From positions 186,001 through 250,000 of the forward strand of contig KL647326.1 in the NCBI GenBank assembly GCA_000727475.1: a stretch of DNA of 64,000 bases, in the 5' to 3' direction. The notes below the pieces were generated by a model, which made no database searches, was not told where the DNA came from, and saw only the letters and a list, made by a program, of their open reading frames with translations. The stretch comes from Sarcocystis neurona (taxonomy: Eukaryota > Apicomplexa > Conoidasida > Eucoccidiorida > Sarcocystidae). The stretch's first letter is position 1; every line of letters begins with the position of its first letter. This document shows, piece after piece, positions 51,000-62,400 of the stretch. Made by a program: the position numbers and the translations under genes.

Positions 51000-52036
51000 T
51001 GTATCTCCACAGGTGCAGCACAGCAGCAACAACGGCGGCAGAGACTCGGCAAACTAAGAAACAGCAGCAGCGCACTGCAGATATTTTAGAGGCGAGAAAG
51101 GATCCTGCACGTCCTCGACAGCCCGCGCGTCGCCCTGGGGCAGTCCAACGAATGACGCTGCCTTGTAGACTTGTCTACGGAGCACCCGCAGCAGCGACAC
51201 GTTGCATGCGAGACACCAGATGATAAACTAAAAAGCCTAGTTCCGCACAGCTGCAGCAGCACGGGAGTGCAAGCGTGGAGACAAACACGAAGGACTGAGA
51301 AAGTATCGGTGAAGACGCTTCTGTGTGTGTGTGGAGCAGGCGACCAGCTCCTGGGGAGGAGACAAAGACAGAAAAGGGAAGGGCAGTACGTATCGAGCTG
51401 CTAGACATACACAGAGAGCACTCAGTGGCGCAGCACGAGATGAGCAGCAGCAGCTGCAGCAACAAATGTGGCACTAGGGGATGCGCAGCAGCGGCAGCAG
51501 CGAAAAGTGTCGCAGCAGGAGCAGAGCAGCAGCGGCAACAGCAAGAGGTGTGGCAGCAGGAGCAGAGCAGCAGCAGCAGCGGCACTCGCGTGAAGCGCTG
51601 CTGCACTTCGAGGGGAGCTGCGCATGTGTCGCCGCGGTAGAAGAAAGAGCAGCGGCAGCAGCACGGCCAGCGGCAACCACCACCGAGGTATGTGAGAGAG
51701 AGCAACGGCAGCAGCACAAGAGAAGCACCGGCAGCAGAAGAGAGCGCAGCAGCATCAGAATGGAAGAAGCAGCACCAGCAGCAGCAAAGGAACAGGCAGT
51801 AGCAGCAGCAGCAGAAGAGGAGCAGCAGCCGCAGAAGAAAAGCAGCAGCAGCAGAAGACAAGCAGCAGCACCAGAAGAGAACAAGCAGCATCAGCAGCAG
51901 CGGAGGAACAGGCAGCAGCAGCAGCAGCGGTGGAACAGGCAGCAGCAGCAGCAGAAGCGGAAGACGCAGACTCAGCAGCAGCAGAAGAATTGCAGCAGCC
52001 AGTTGTTAAGGAGAAGTCTAAGTAGCGGGTAGACAC
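51000..52036. other. CAG-rich block, plus-strand Ala/Gln/Glu frames
   Basis: Interrupted CAG tracts run on the plus strand from 51430 to 51990. One frame (51481-52032) and a second ending AEDADSAAAEELQQPVVKEK with TAG at 52024 are both plausible, and neither has a start. If a minus-strand gene spans this region it would be CTG on the sense strand and so intron-like. Confidence 0.35.
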
Positions 52037-52084
52037 TTACATACGCTTGCGGCTCAGCGAGTAGTTCGCAAGTCCACCACTACG

Positions 52085-52750
52085 ATGCAGTTTTATCTGC
52101 TGCACCTGCTTCTTCTTCTGATGCTGCTGAAGACGGCGAAGCGGCAGCAGAAACAGAATTGCAAGGTCGTCAGTTTTTGCTGCCGAAACGGGCTGCAGCT
52201 GCGTGTACGCTGTGTTGATGCTGCAATGCAGCAGCAGCAACAGCAGGAAAAAGAGAAGGCAGCACCAGCAGACTCGCAGCAAAGCCACCGAACGCAGAAG
52301 CAGCAGCAGGAGCAGCTGAAAAAACAAACAACAGCAACTCACGCCACGCGCTGGCGGCGGCCGCGGCAGCAGCAACGGCAGCGGATAACAGACGAGCTGC
52401 AGCAGCACCAGAAAAGAAGCGGCGAATGGGCGCCGCACCACCAGCACCAAAGAAGAAGACCCGCGCAGCTGCAACAGCAGCAACATAGTTGTCCCGCACC
52501 GAAGCGCCACAACAGCGGCAGCACTGCAGCAGGTGAAACAGCAGCATCAGCGAGCGAGGCTCTCGAAGCAGCGGAAGGCAGCACAGCTGCTGCAGCAGCT
52601 GGAACAGCACCGGGAGGAAGAGAACACGACTGCAGCAGTAGGAAGCCGGGCGACGTTTTATTCTCTCCCTCTCTCACGTATAAATACACACATACCTACC
52701 TACGCACATATAAATTCACCAGCTATAAACATATAATTATGACACAGTAG
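52085..52750 (+). CDS. candidate Gln-rich ORF with hydrophobic N-terminus
   Basis: An ATG at 52085 begins [20 protein letters not shown], which resembles a signal anchor, followed by Gln/His/Arg-rich low complexity for about 200 residues and a tail running into TA-rich repeat. Another frame at 52533-52640 (QRARLSKQRKAAQLLQQLEQ) is equally protein-like. It stands between two minus-strand genes and could be spurious. No splice or family evidence. Confidence 0.22.
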   Translation: MQFYLLHLLLLLMLLKTAKRQQKQNCKVVSFCCRNGLQLRVRCVDAAMQQQQQQEKEKAAPADSQQSHRTQKQQQEQLKKQTTATHATRWRRPRQQQRQRITDELQQHQKRSGEWAPHHQHQRRRPAQLQQQQHSCPAPKRHNSGSTAAGETAASASEALEAAEGSTAAAAAGTAPGGREHDCSSRKPGDVLFSPSLTYKYTHTYLRTYKFTSYKHIIMTQ

Positions 52751-52943
52751 CGCGCGTGCTAGATACGCGTATATATATATATAGATAGATAGATATATAT
52801 GCGCATATATGTACATATATGTATATACGCTATGAATACATGCGTACAAACCTCCACACACGTATATATATGTATACATACGCGTGTGAACAACTATGTG
52901 TACAAGGGTACATGGGTGGCTAGAACTGTCGACATATATACAC

Positions 52944-52979
<36 letters not shown>

Positions 52980-53400
52980 TTACATATACGCATATGAACA
53001 CATGCGTGTAGACCTTCACATATGTATGTATATGTATACACAGGCGTGTTAACAACTATGTCTATAGGTATACATGGGTAGCTACAACTGTTTATATATA
53101 TATATATATATGCGCATAGAAGCACATGCGTATAGGCCTCCAGGTATGAATGTATACGTAGTCATGTTAACGACTATGTATATATAGGTATACATGGGTA
53201 GCTACAACTGTTTATATATATATATATATGCGCATAGAAGCACATGCGTATAGGCCTCCAGGTATGAATGTATACGTAGTCATGGTAACGACTATGTATA
53301 CATAGGTATACATGGGTAGCTATAAGTGTCTACATATACACGTATGTCCTTCTACATATATGTGGATTGGATAAAAACTTCATTTTACGTCATGAGTAGT
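52751..53400. repeat. TA-rich tandem repeat, about 120-base unit
   Basis: The segment GGTATACATGGGTAGCTACA recurs near 52906 (diverged), 53067, 53187 and 53304. The 53067 and 53187 units are nearly identical over about 120 bases, including GCGCATAGAAGCACATGCGT and GGCCTCCAGGTATGAATG. Linkers are (TA)n. Non-coding, just downstream of the Rab transferase gene. Confidence 0.85.
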
Positions 53401-53430
53401 TCTGCGCACATCAGAGAAGAAATTTCCTTA

Positions 53431-56400
53431 CTATTCGAGAGCCGGTAGACCGCAGCAAGAAGAGAGGAGAAGGGGGAAGGAACGCAGCGGATTGCCCTCC
53501 AGATGAAGACGTCGGAGCGCAGGGAGAAAGGGCAAGTGGCTCCCCATCCACACGCTGAAGCAGCGATGGCAGTAGCAGCAACAGCAGCGGCAGCGGCAGA
53601 ACAGCGGCAGCAGTAAGAGCAGCATCAGTAGCACCAGCAGCAGCGCATGCACGCCATTTCCTTCGTTGTTATTTACGCAACATTCTCTATCCTGAGTAGA
53701 ACCGTAGAGGATACCTGCAGCGGCGTTTTGCTGATCAGCTACGCGAGCGTATACACATACGTGTCGACAAAAATCAGCAGCACCATACCTTCTACATGTG
53801 CATACATATATATATATATGTGCACATATATATATATACATATATGCGTATATAGAGGAGCAAGGCGGAATGGCGCATATTCGGTGGAAACGGCGCCACA
53901 AGCGTGTTCACGCACAAAAAATAGTTGTATAAGTAGACACAACAGATAATGTTTCACAATACATAGAGGTATACACATAACCAATCGCAAAACCACATAT
54001 ATTTAGATATACAGATACATATGAGAACACCCTTGCATGTATGTGTTCTATATACATATACAGATATATACGCGCCTATACATAGAAACATACTTACACA
54101 GATATATGTGTCCACGCATAAGTACACACAGAAGCGAATTCTCTCAGACACCCAGGCGCGACTGTGAGAACGACCAGCAAAGGCAGAGATGTCTTCATCG
54201 AGGCACTGGTGGCAGTTGGGTGTACGTACACCCAAGAAGCAGCGGGGCAAAAGCAGCCTCCTCCGCAGTGCACGTACACCCAGGTGCGACCTTCGTTTCT
54301 GGTGTACAGACACCGTGAATCTACTGAGTGTGCAGACAGTCCCCTCTCTACACCTGCTCGGAGTACTCTACTGGTGTGCACAGACACCCCTCCACAGACG
54401 AGTGTTTTTCTGGTGTACGTACACCACGGCCCCTCCGTGGCACATCCCGATGATGTCTACAGACACCCCACTGTTGACCTTTCTTCTTCCGAGCCAAAGG
54501 CCGCCCCCGTAGGAAGTCTCTTGCAACTGTGCAGGCAGCCACACACACATACACACGTGAGGCCTTCTTCCGGTGTACAGACACCCCCAGCGACTTCTCA
54601 CGTTTGTGCTGACGCCCTGGAGACGGGACCCCTGATCTGGTGTACAGACACCCCGAACGCAGCGCGGCTTTCTCGTGTTCCCCAGGAGAGAGGAACACCC
54701 CACACTCGAAGTCTACTTCCTTCTGTGCAGCCCTTTTTGGACAAACTCCTGCGTCGTCCAGACACTCGGGGGTCGACTTTTTTTCCACGTGTATCACCCC
54801 ACACACACTTCTCCTCTGCATGCTCTACGCCGAATTGCAGGTATGTAGTACGCGCCCAAAAGGTTAAATACATACACTTATGACGTGTGTGTCTGTGTGT
54901 CTGTATCTATACGGAGATATGTAAGTATTTATGGAAGTATATGTATGTACATGTGAAGGTACGTATATATGTGTCTATACGCTCGAGTGTATGTATGTAT
55001 ATATATGCACGTCTGTGTATGTATATGTATATAGGTATGGGTCCACATATATATACACCCAGGTGTATGTACGTATGTGGATATATATGTGCATGCGTGT
55101 GTGTATGCGTGTGTGTATATGTATATGTGTGTACGTAGATTTTGTGGTCGTCAGTAAAGTATTATATTAATGTGTCTAATTCTCCAAAAAAGAGCCACAC
55201 GGGCACACAACACAGACACATACGTATTGCAGCGTGTAGTCGTCATCTCTGCAGAAACTCACGCGTCTGTTAACAAGTTATAGTTTAGGTTGAGTTCCAC
55301 CGCATGACTGGCATCAAGGAGAACCGGGTACGCCAGAGTTCGTAGACTGGCCCTGCTAATCTCAAGCGACAGTTCTTCACGCTGCTGCGGTCCTCCTGCG
55401 CCGGCCCTCTGCTGCTGCTGCTGCTCCCCTCCTTCCTTCTCTTCCTCCCCCTGGTGCCCATGCGGCTGCTGCCGCTGCTGGGGCCCCCCCTCCGGCTCGC
55501 CTCGCGCTGCCAGCGCCTTCTCTCTGCAGCAGGGCCAAATACGCAGCAAAAGCAGCAACGGCAGCGGCGCTTCTTCGTCCAATTTCGTCGCTTCTTCTGC
55601 AATCGACCGGGCGACAAATATGGACTGCTGCATGCTCGACTCTTCTCCTACTCTCTACACATACATATATACGTGTGTGTTTCTACAGAGAAGATGACAG
55701 AGAGACCGAAGAGAAAAGGCAAGGGCATTATCAGCCCTGATAGACACACATAAATGAATATGTGTATACATGTTCCAGTGGTATATTTGTCTACATGCAG
55801 ACATCCGTGAATATGATACGTCTACTTAAGACAGGGACATATATATATGCAGCCATGCAGCCACATTGCATGTATACATATTAAGAGACGTCCATTCGTA
55901 AATATGTAACCACGGGTAAGGATTGTGCCTATAAAAGAGAAGTACATTTCTCTACAACACGTTGGGAAGCGTAAATGTATATGTGTACATATATACGGAG
56001 TATGCCCTTGGGACCCCTACAGGCAAACATACATACGTGTGGACTTATATGAGAGATATGCTGCTGCTTCTCGTAGAAGAGCTGACGTGAAGAGGTGTTT
56101 GCTGTGAAGCAATGAAAACGATGAACACACACACGCACCCAGGCGACGTAAAGGAGACAGGATAGTACTGCTTACTGAATTTCTAGCAATGAAATCTTGT
56201 CGGAATAGTAGTGCTGCTGGCGCGGGCCTGTGGCAGCAACGCGAAGCCACGCCTCTTTCTGCTGCTGCAGAGTCACCCGCGGCGCCAGCAGCTGCAGCAG
56301 AAGTGCGCTGCAGCATCAGCAGCGGGACCCGCAGCAGCAGCTACGGCCGCAAATTTCCATCACAAAAGCAGCAGCGGCAAACCAGCAGCAGCCGTAGCAG

Positions 56401-59400
56401 CGGCAAACCAGCAGCAGCAGTGGCAGCGGCAAACCAACAGCAGCAGCAGCGATAAGCGAGCGACGAGACCACAGGAAAGCACGGCGAGCGAAGCGCACCA
56501 GCAGCAGATGACGGCACCAGAGGAACGGCAGCAGCGTCTTAAACGGGCACGCCAACTGCAGCAACAGACTTCAGAACGAGCAGCAGCAGCTGGATAGCAG
56601 GGCACGGCAGCAGAAGCACGGACCTAGAGACGAGCAGCGGCGACAGCAGGGCAGCAGCGCAGGCGTACACGCCAACGCTGCAAAGATAACGAAGGCCCGA
56701 GCGGGGATATGAAGCGGCATTTACAGCAGCAATAGACGCGGCAGCCAGACACGGCCGCAGCGCTCTGCACGAGCAGCAAACTGCGTAGCAAAAGCAGCAA
56801 TAGGAGCCCCGTGAGGCGATAACAGCAGCAGCAGCGGGCCTAGCAGCAGCAGCGGCCCACGCACAGGGGGCAGCAGCAGGGAACATGGCAGAGGCACGCG
56901 GCGCGTCTTCCCAGAGAAGGCAGGGGATTGACGCATGCCGCTAAGCCAACGAAGCCGCAGCAGAGCACCAACGTGGCAGCAGCAGCAGCTCGAGCAGCGC
57001 CAGACACCCGCAGCAGCAGCTCAAGCAGCAACGACGAAGTCCTCAGCAGCAGCAGCTGCGGAGCGGCAGCAGGAAGGGAGCAGCAGCAAGAGCGGAGCGG
57101 CAACAGGAGCGGAGCGGCAACAAGAGCGGAGCGGCAGCAGGAGCGGAGCGGCGTGAGCAGCTCAAGAAGCGACGACGAATCCACCAACAGAAGCAGGAGG
57201 ATTGACAAGCAGCCATTGCCAGACATTGTGCATAGGCCTGAGCAGCAGGGCAGCAACTGCAAAAAAGAAGCGATGCAGCAACGCGACTTCTAGTTCCATC
57301 CTGTGGTACGCGGAGAAGAAGTTCTCTTTGAGGCACGACGCAGGCGTCTGCAGGCTGCTCCTCCTCCTCCTGCTGCGGTTCCTGCTGTTGCCGCTGCTCC
57401 TGTTGCTTCTGTTGCTGTTGTTTCTTCTGCTGCTTCTTCTGTCGCTGCTTCTGCCGCTGCTTCTGCCGCTGCTGCTTTTTCTGGTGCTGCTGTTGTTTCT
57501 GCTGCTGGTGCTTCTGCCGCTGCTTCTGCTGCTGCTGCCTTTTCTGGTGCTGCTGTTGCTTCAGGTGCTGCTGCTTCAGCGGCCGCTACTCCTGCGTTTG
57601 TTGTTGCTGCTGCCGCGTGTTCTCTACGCGTCATCGCTCCTCCTGCCTTGGTCGTTGCTGCTGCTGCTACGTCCCTCTGCGCGCGTCGGCTTACTAGTTC
57701 TGCAGCACCAGGTAGCAGTCCGGCTCCATTTCCATTAAGTCCTCGAAACGCTGAAGCTGCTCCTGCAGGACTTTCTTCGAAGCAGCTTGGGCAGCCGCGT
57801 AGCGTCTGTCCTCCTCTGCAGCCTGGCAGCAGAAGAAGCAGCAGCCGGCAGCAGCAGCAGCGGCAGTATCTGTGCTCCTCGGCCTGCTCTGTCTTCCGTA
57901 TCTGCTGGCTGCTGTGTCTCGCATTTCCTCCTGTTGCTGCTCTGTCCTCCTTCCCCCTGCTCCACCCGCTTCCACGCGCACTCCCTCTCCTGCCTCTGCT
58001 GCTGCTGCTGCATCACGCCTTGCTGCTACTCCTCCATCTGCTGCTGTTGTATCACGCCTTGCTGCTGCTCCTTCACCGCTTGCGGCTGCTGTATCACGCC
58101 TTGCTGCTGCTCCTTCACCGCTTGCGGCTGCTGTATCACGCCTTGCTGCTGCTCCTCCATCTGCTGCTGCTGGTCCTCCACCTGCTGCTGCTGCGGCCGC
58201 TTCTGCTGCACCAGCTGTTGCTGCTGCGCCTGCAACAGGTGGTGGAGCTGCCGTTGTTGCTTCAGCGCTCTCTTCGCACCCGCCTCTTGCGTCTTCTCTG
58301 ACCGCTCCTTCCGCTTCCTCTGCTGTCAGGGCTCCTGCTCGTGCTGCTGTTGAACAAACTGCGTCAGTTGCTCCTGAAAAAGCAGCAGCACTTGGCCAGT
58401 GCAGCAAAGGCGTCTGACTCGTCACCCACCACGTGCTGCTGCTGCCGCGACACGTCTCCACGACTGCAGCAACAGCAGCAGCGGCAACTCTCGCTGTAGC
58501 TGCGGCAGCAGCAGCAGGGTCTGCAGCAGACGCTGCGTCGGCACCGCCGCCACGCGTGGTGCAAGGTGCAACAGCAGCAGCAGCAGCAGATACGTGCGCA
58601 GCAGCAGCAGGTGAGAGCGGTGACTCACAGCTGGTAAAAGCAGCAGCGGCGGCAGTTGCTGCCGCGGCTTGCGCTGCTTGTGGCAGCTCGACGACGAAGC
58701 GTGCGTAGCGCTTCGGGAAGGCTGCTCTGCTGCACGCGAGATCAGTGCCTCCCTCACTTGGTTCCTCTTTGTTTGCTGCCCTATCCCCTCCTGATTTCCT
58801 GTCCTCTGCGAGAGTATCGGCAGCACGAACATCTAACGCAGGCATTTCTTCTTCGCCTGCAACCGAGGAGCATGGCATGTTCCTCCTTTTGCTGCTGTTG
58901 CTGCGGCTGCTGTTGCTGTCGCTGCTGCCTTGCTCGCACAAGTCGCACGGCGGTGCAGCGCATTCTGCCAGGCGCTGCAGATGCTGCTGGGATGCATGCT
59001 GCTCCGCTGCGGTTAACGAGCCGCCGAAACTCGAGAAGCAGACGTGGAAAACAAAACGGACTCTTAAGTCGTCCTTCCTGCTGCTGCTATTGCTGATGCT
59101 GCTGCTGTAGCTGTCCCTGCTGCTGCTGCTGTGGGTGCTGCTGTGGCTGCTGCCGCTGGCGTCACGCAGGGAGGCAGACGGGGAGGCTCCAACGACAAAA
59201 CCCCAAACGGGACTCATCACAGGTCCGGGCGGCTCCATCTCCCCCAACCTGCAGCACCAGCAGCAGCAGCAGGGACCCCACACAGCAGCAATGCTGACAT
59301 GAAAATCAGCAGCAAAGGCAGCAGCAATGGCAGCAGCAGCCGGGACCCCATAGAGTAGCAACGCTGACAAGGAAATCAGCGGCAGGGGCAGCAGCAGCAG

Positions 59401-62400
59401 CAGGGACCCCACACACCAGCAGCAAGGACGAGAATTCCTCCGGCGAGGGCAGGAGCAACAGCAGCAGCGTACCCAAGCCAGCAACAGCAGCAGCGCGTGC
59501 TGCGGAGCGGGTACGGGGGCAGCCGCACGAGCGGCGGCGTGAACAGCAGCGCGAGCAACCCCACCAGCGAGACGCTGACGAGCACCGCTGCCCCTAGCGG
59601 CAGCTGCTGCAGCAGAGGGAACAACAGCAGCACTAACAGAGCGGAGCAGGAAACCAGCAGCAGCGGCAGCAACGCCGGTGAGGAAAGAAGCAGCAGCAGG
59701 CGCAGATACGACAGGAGCACCAACTCGGACCGCATAACACGGGAGAAACCCCGAGAGAACAGGCAAGCAGACAGCCACTTCGGCAGTGCCAGGAGAACAG
59801 CAGCAAGCACGTGCAGCAAGAGAAGAGGCGGGCACTGCAGCAGACGCAGCGGCCGTCGAGCCAGCGGCAGCAACAGCAGTTGCGCGGGGCGCGCTGCTGC
59901 TGCACGAGAACACACAGGTGAGCAGCAGCAACCGCATCTCTCGACGACGAGAACGCTACGCGGCAGCGGAAGCAGCGGAACGTAGTGCGATAGCAGCGGG
60001 AGACAATGCGGTAGCAATAGCAGCAGCAGTAGCAGCTGCAGCAGCAGCAATAGCAGCAGCAGCAGCATCAATAGCAGCTGCAGCAGCAGCATCAATAGCA
60101 GCAGCAGCAGCAATGGCAGGAGCAGCAGTTGCAGCAGCAGTCGCAGGAGTGTCTTCGAAAAAGGAGGCGGTAGCAGGGGCAATAGCAGTCGTACTAGTAG
60201 CAGTCGCATCAGACAAGAGAGCAGCAGCAGCAGCGGAAGGAAACGTACGTGGGATTAATCCCGGATGTAGCGGCGACAGCGAGAGAATTGAACGGTCTCC
60301 ATTTTCCTGACATTCTGCCTGCATGCGTCACCACACTCATGCACTTCTTCCTCGCCATACGCCTTAACGCACATATATATATATATATTTTTTTTCATAC
60401 ATATATATATAATCTAGCCAGGTGGTATACTCGTATATAGTCCGCAAGGGCAGGTGCATGCGTGCGGCAATGTGAACATACGGACATGTAGACAAACGAC
60501 CGGACAGATATAAACAAAGGAGCACACATGTGCAAGCCTGGTGGACTCAGACATATCCATACATATCTATCTACGTATTTCCATCTCTCTCTATATATGT
60601 GGATATGTGTACAGATATGTATGAGGTATATATTTATATATCATATATATGCGTGCTGACGTCCAGTTTCTCTCCTCCTTTAGTATTCTAGAGATAGCAA
60701 TGCGGTGGAGAAAGGGTATTCACGTATCTAAGGACAAAGACGTTCTCTTCTATACATATATTATATACTGTGTACGTGGCCAAACCCATCTATACACGTA
60801 TATGTGTACATGCTCGTAATCCTATACATACATGTGTATGGACATAGGAAGGACAACAGAGAAGCACTACATTGTATATATATATGTATATGCATCCTCC
60901 TATATATATATGTATAGGAGTAGAGTGAGAGAAGTACTGCTATACACACGTATGTATACGTATATATATATGCACGTGTACATGCATAACCCTGCATATA
61001 TATATATATATGTATGCACATAGGAAGAGAGAGATGCACTGCTATAACATATATATATAGATGTGTATATGCATAGTCCTATACATATATACATATGTCT
61101 ATGCAGGTAGGAAGGGAGAAACAGCTGTACTACTCTATCTATCTATCTATGTATATACATATGTGCATCCTCTCATATGTAGAGATATACACACGCATAT
61201 ACATAGGACTGGAGTGAGAGTAGTACTGCTGTGTATATACTTATATATACGTATATACATGTACATGCATAATCCTACATATATATGCACATAAGAAGAG
61301 AGAGACAGTACTGCTTTACACATGTATGTAGATTTGTGTATGCATACTCCTATACATACAGATAAGTACAGCTTTATACGTATGTATGTAAATAATCCTG
61401 TTTATCTCAATATATGTCTATGCAGATCAGAAGGGAGACTGAAACGTGCTGCTGTATACACATGCATATATATATATATATAATCCTTCATATATATATA
61501 TATGCGGGGGACTGCTTTAACGCAAGTTTGTCTGTGATATGCACAAGTTCGGGCACATGGATTCTACAAGAGCGAAGGGGACGGTGGTTTGCAGGTCTTC
61601 TCCCTCCATCTACCGGAGAACACACAGCAGCAAAGACGTATAAATCTCTTTCTATGCGTCTACGCTTATATACGTATACACACAGACACGTACAGTAGCA
61701 GAGCTGTGTAGATACTTCACATTATGAAGTCACACCTACGGACCAGCGTATATATACCTACACACACACATATATATACACATGCACATATGTATAGAGA
61801 TTTGGAGAAGAAGACAGATAAAATGAAAAGAGTCCACCCGAAGAGAGTTTTGTGCCAACGAACCCGAACGCGTGCATCTGTGCTGCCCCATCAAAAAGGC
61901 GCATCTCTGCTGCTGGCGACCCCCCCGTCGCCTCCTGGGGCGAGCAGCAACATGCAGACGCGCGACCCCCCCCTTCGCTTCCCTCTCGACAGCTGCCTCC
62001 GCGTGAATCGGCGGAAACGGCGGGCTGCTGCTCCTACGAAACGGAAGGGAGGACGCGCATCTTCTACGTTGCCTAACAGACACTCGCAAGCACCTCTCTC
62101 CCCTATAAATATACACGCGTGTGCAATACCACCAGGTAAATTTCTGCACGAGAGACTACTTCTACCACTTCCCCTGCATTTGTAAACACAAATAAACACA
62201 GCGACCTTTAATTACAGAGAGAGTGACATCACCTGCTTCTCTCCCCCTGTGTGTGTGTGTGTCTCTCTCTCCATACACATATATATATATATGTGTATGT
62301 CTATCGGGAGGGTTTCTCTCCCTCTCTGTCGCTGTCTCCATATATATATATATATGTGTATGTCTATATATATATAAATGTAGGTGGAGAGCGTAACACC

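Noticed and set aside
54218..54652. CRISPR-like array
   Set aside because: The repeats are short palindromes with irregular spacing and decayed copies, there is no leader or Cas gene, and the context is a eukaryotic intron.
57303..58301. Plus-strand Ala-rich ORF over the Rab transferase exon
   Set aside because: It is antisense to a confidently identified coding exon.
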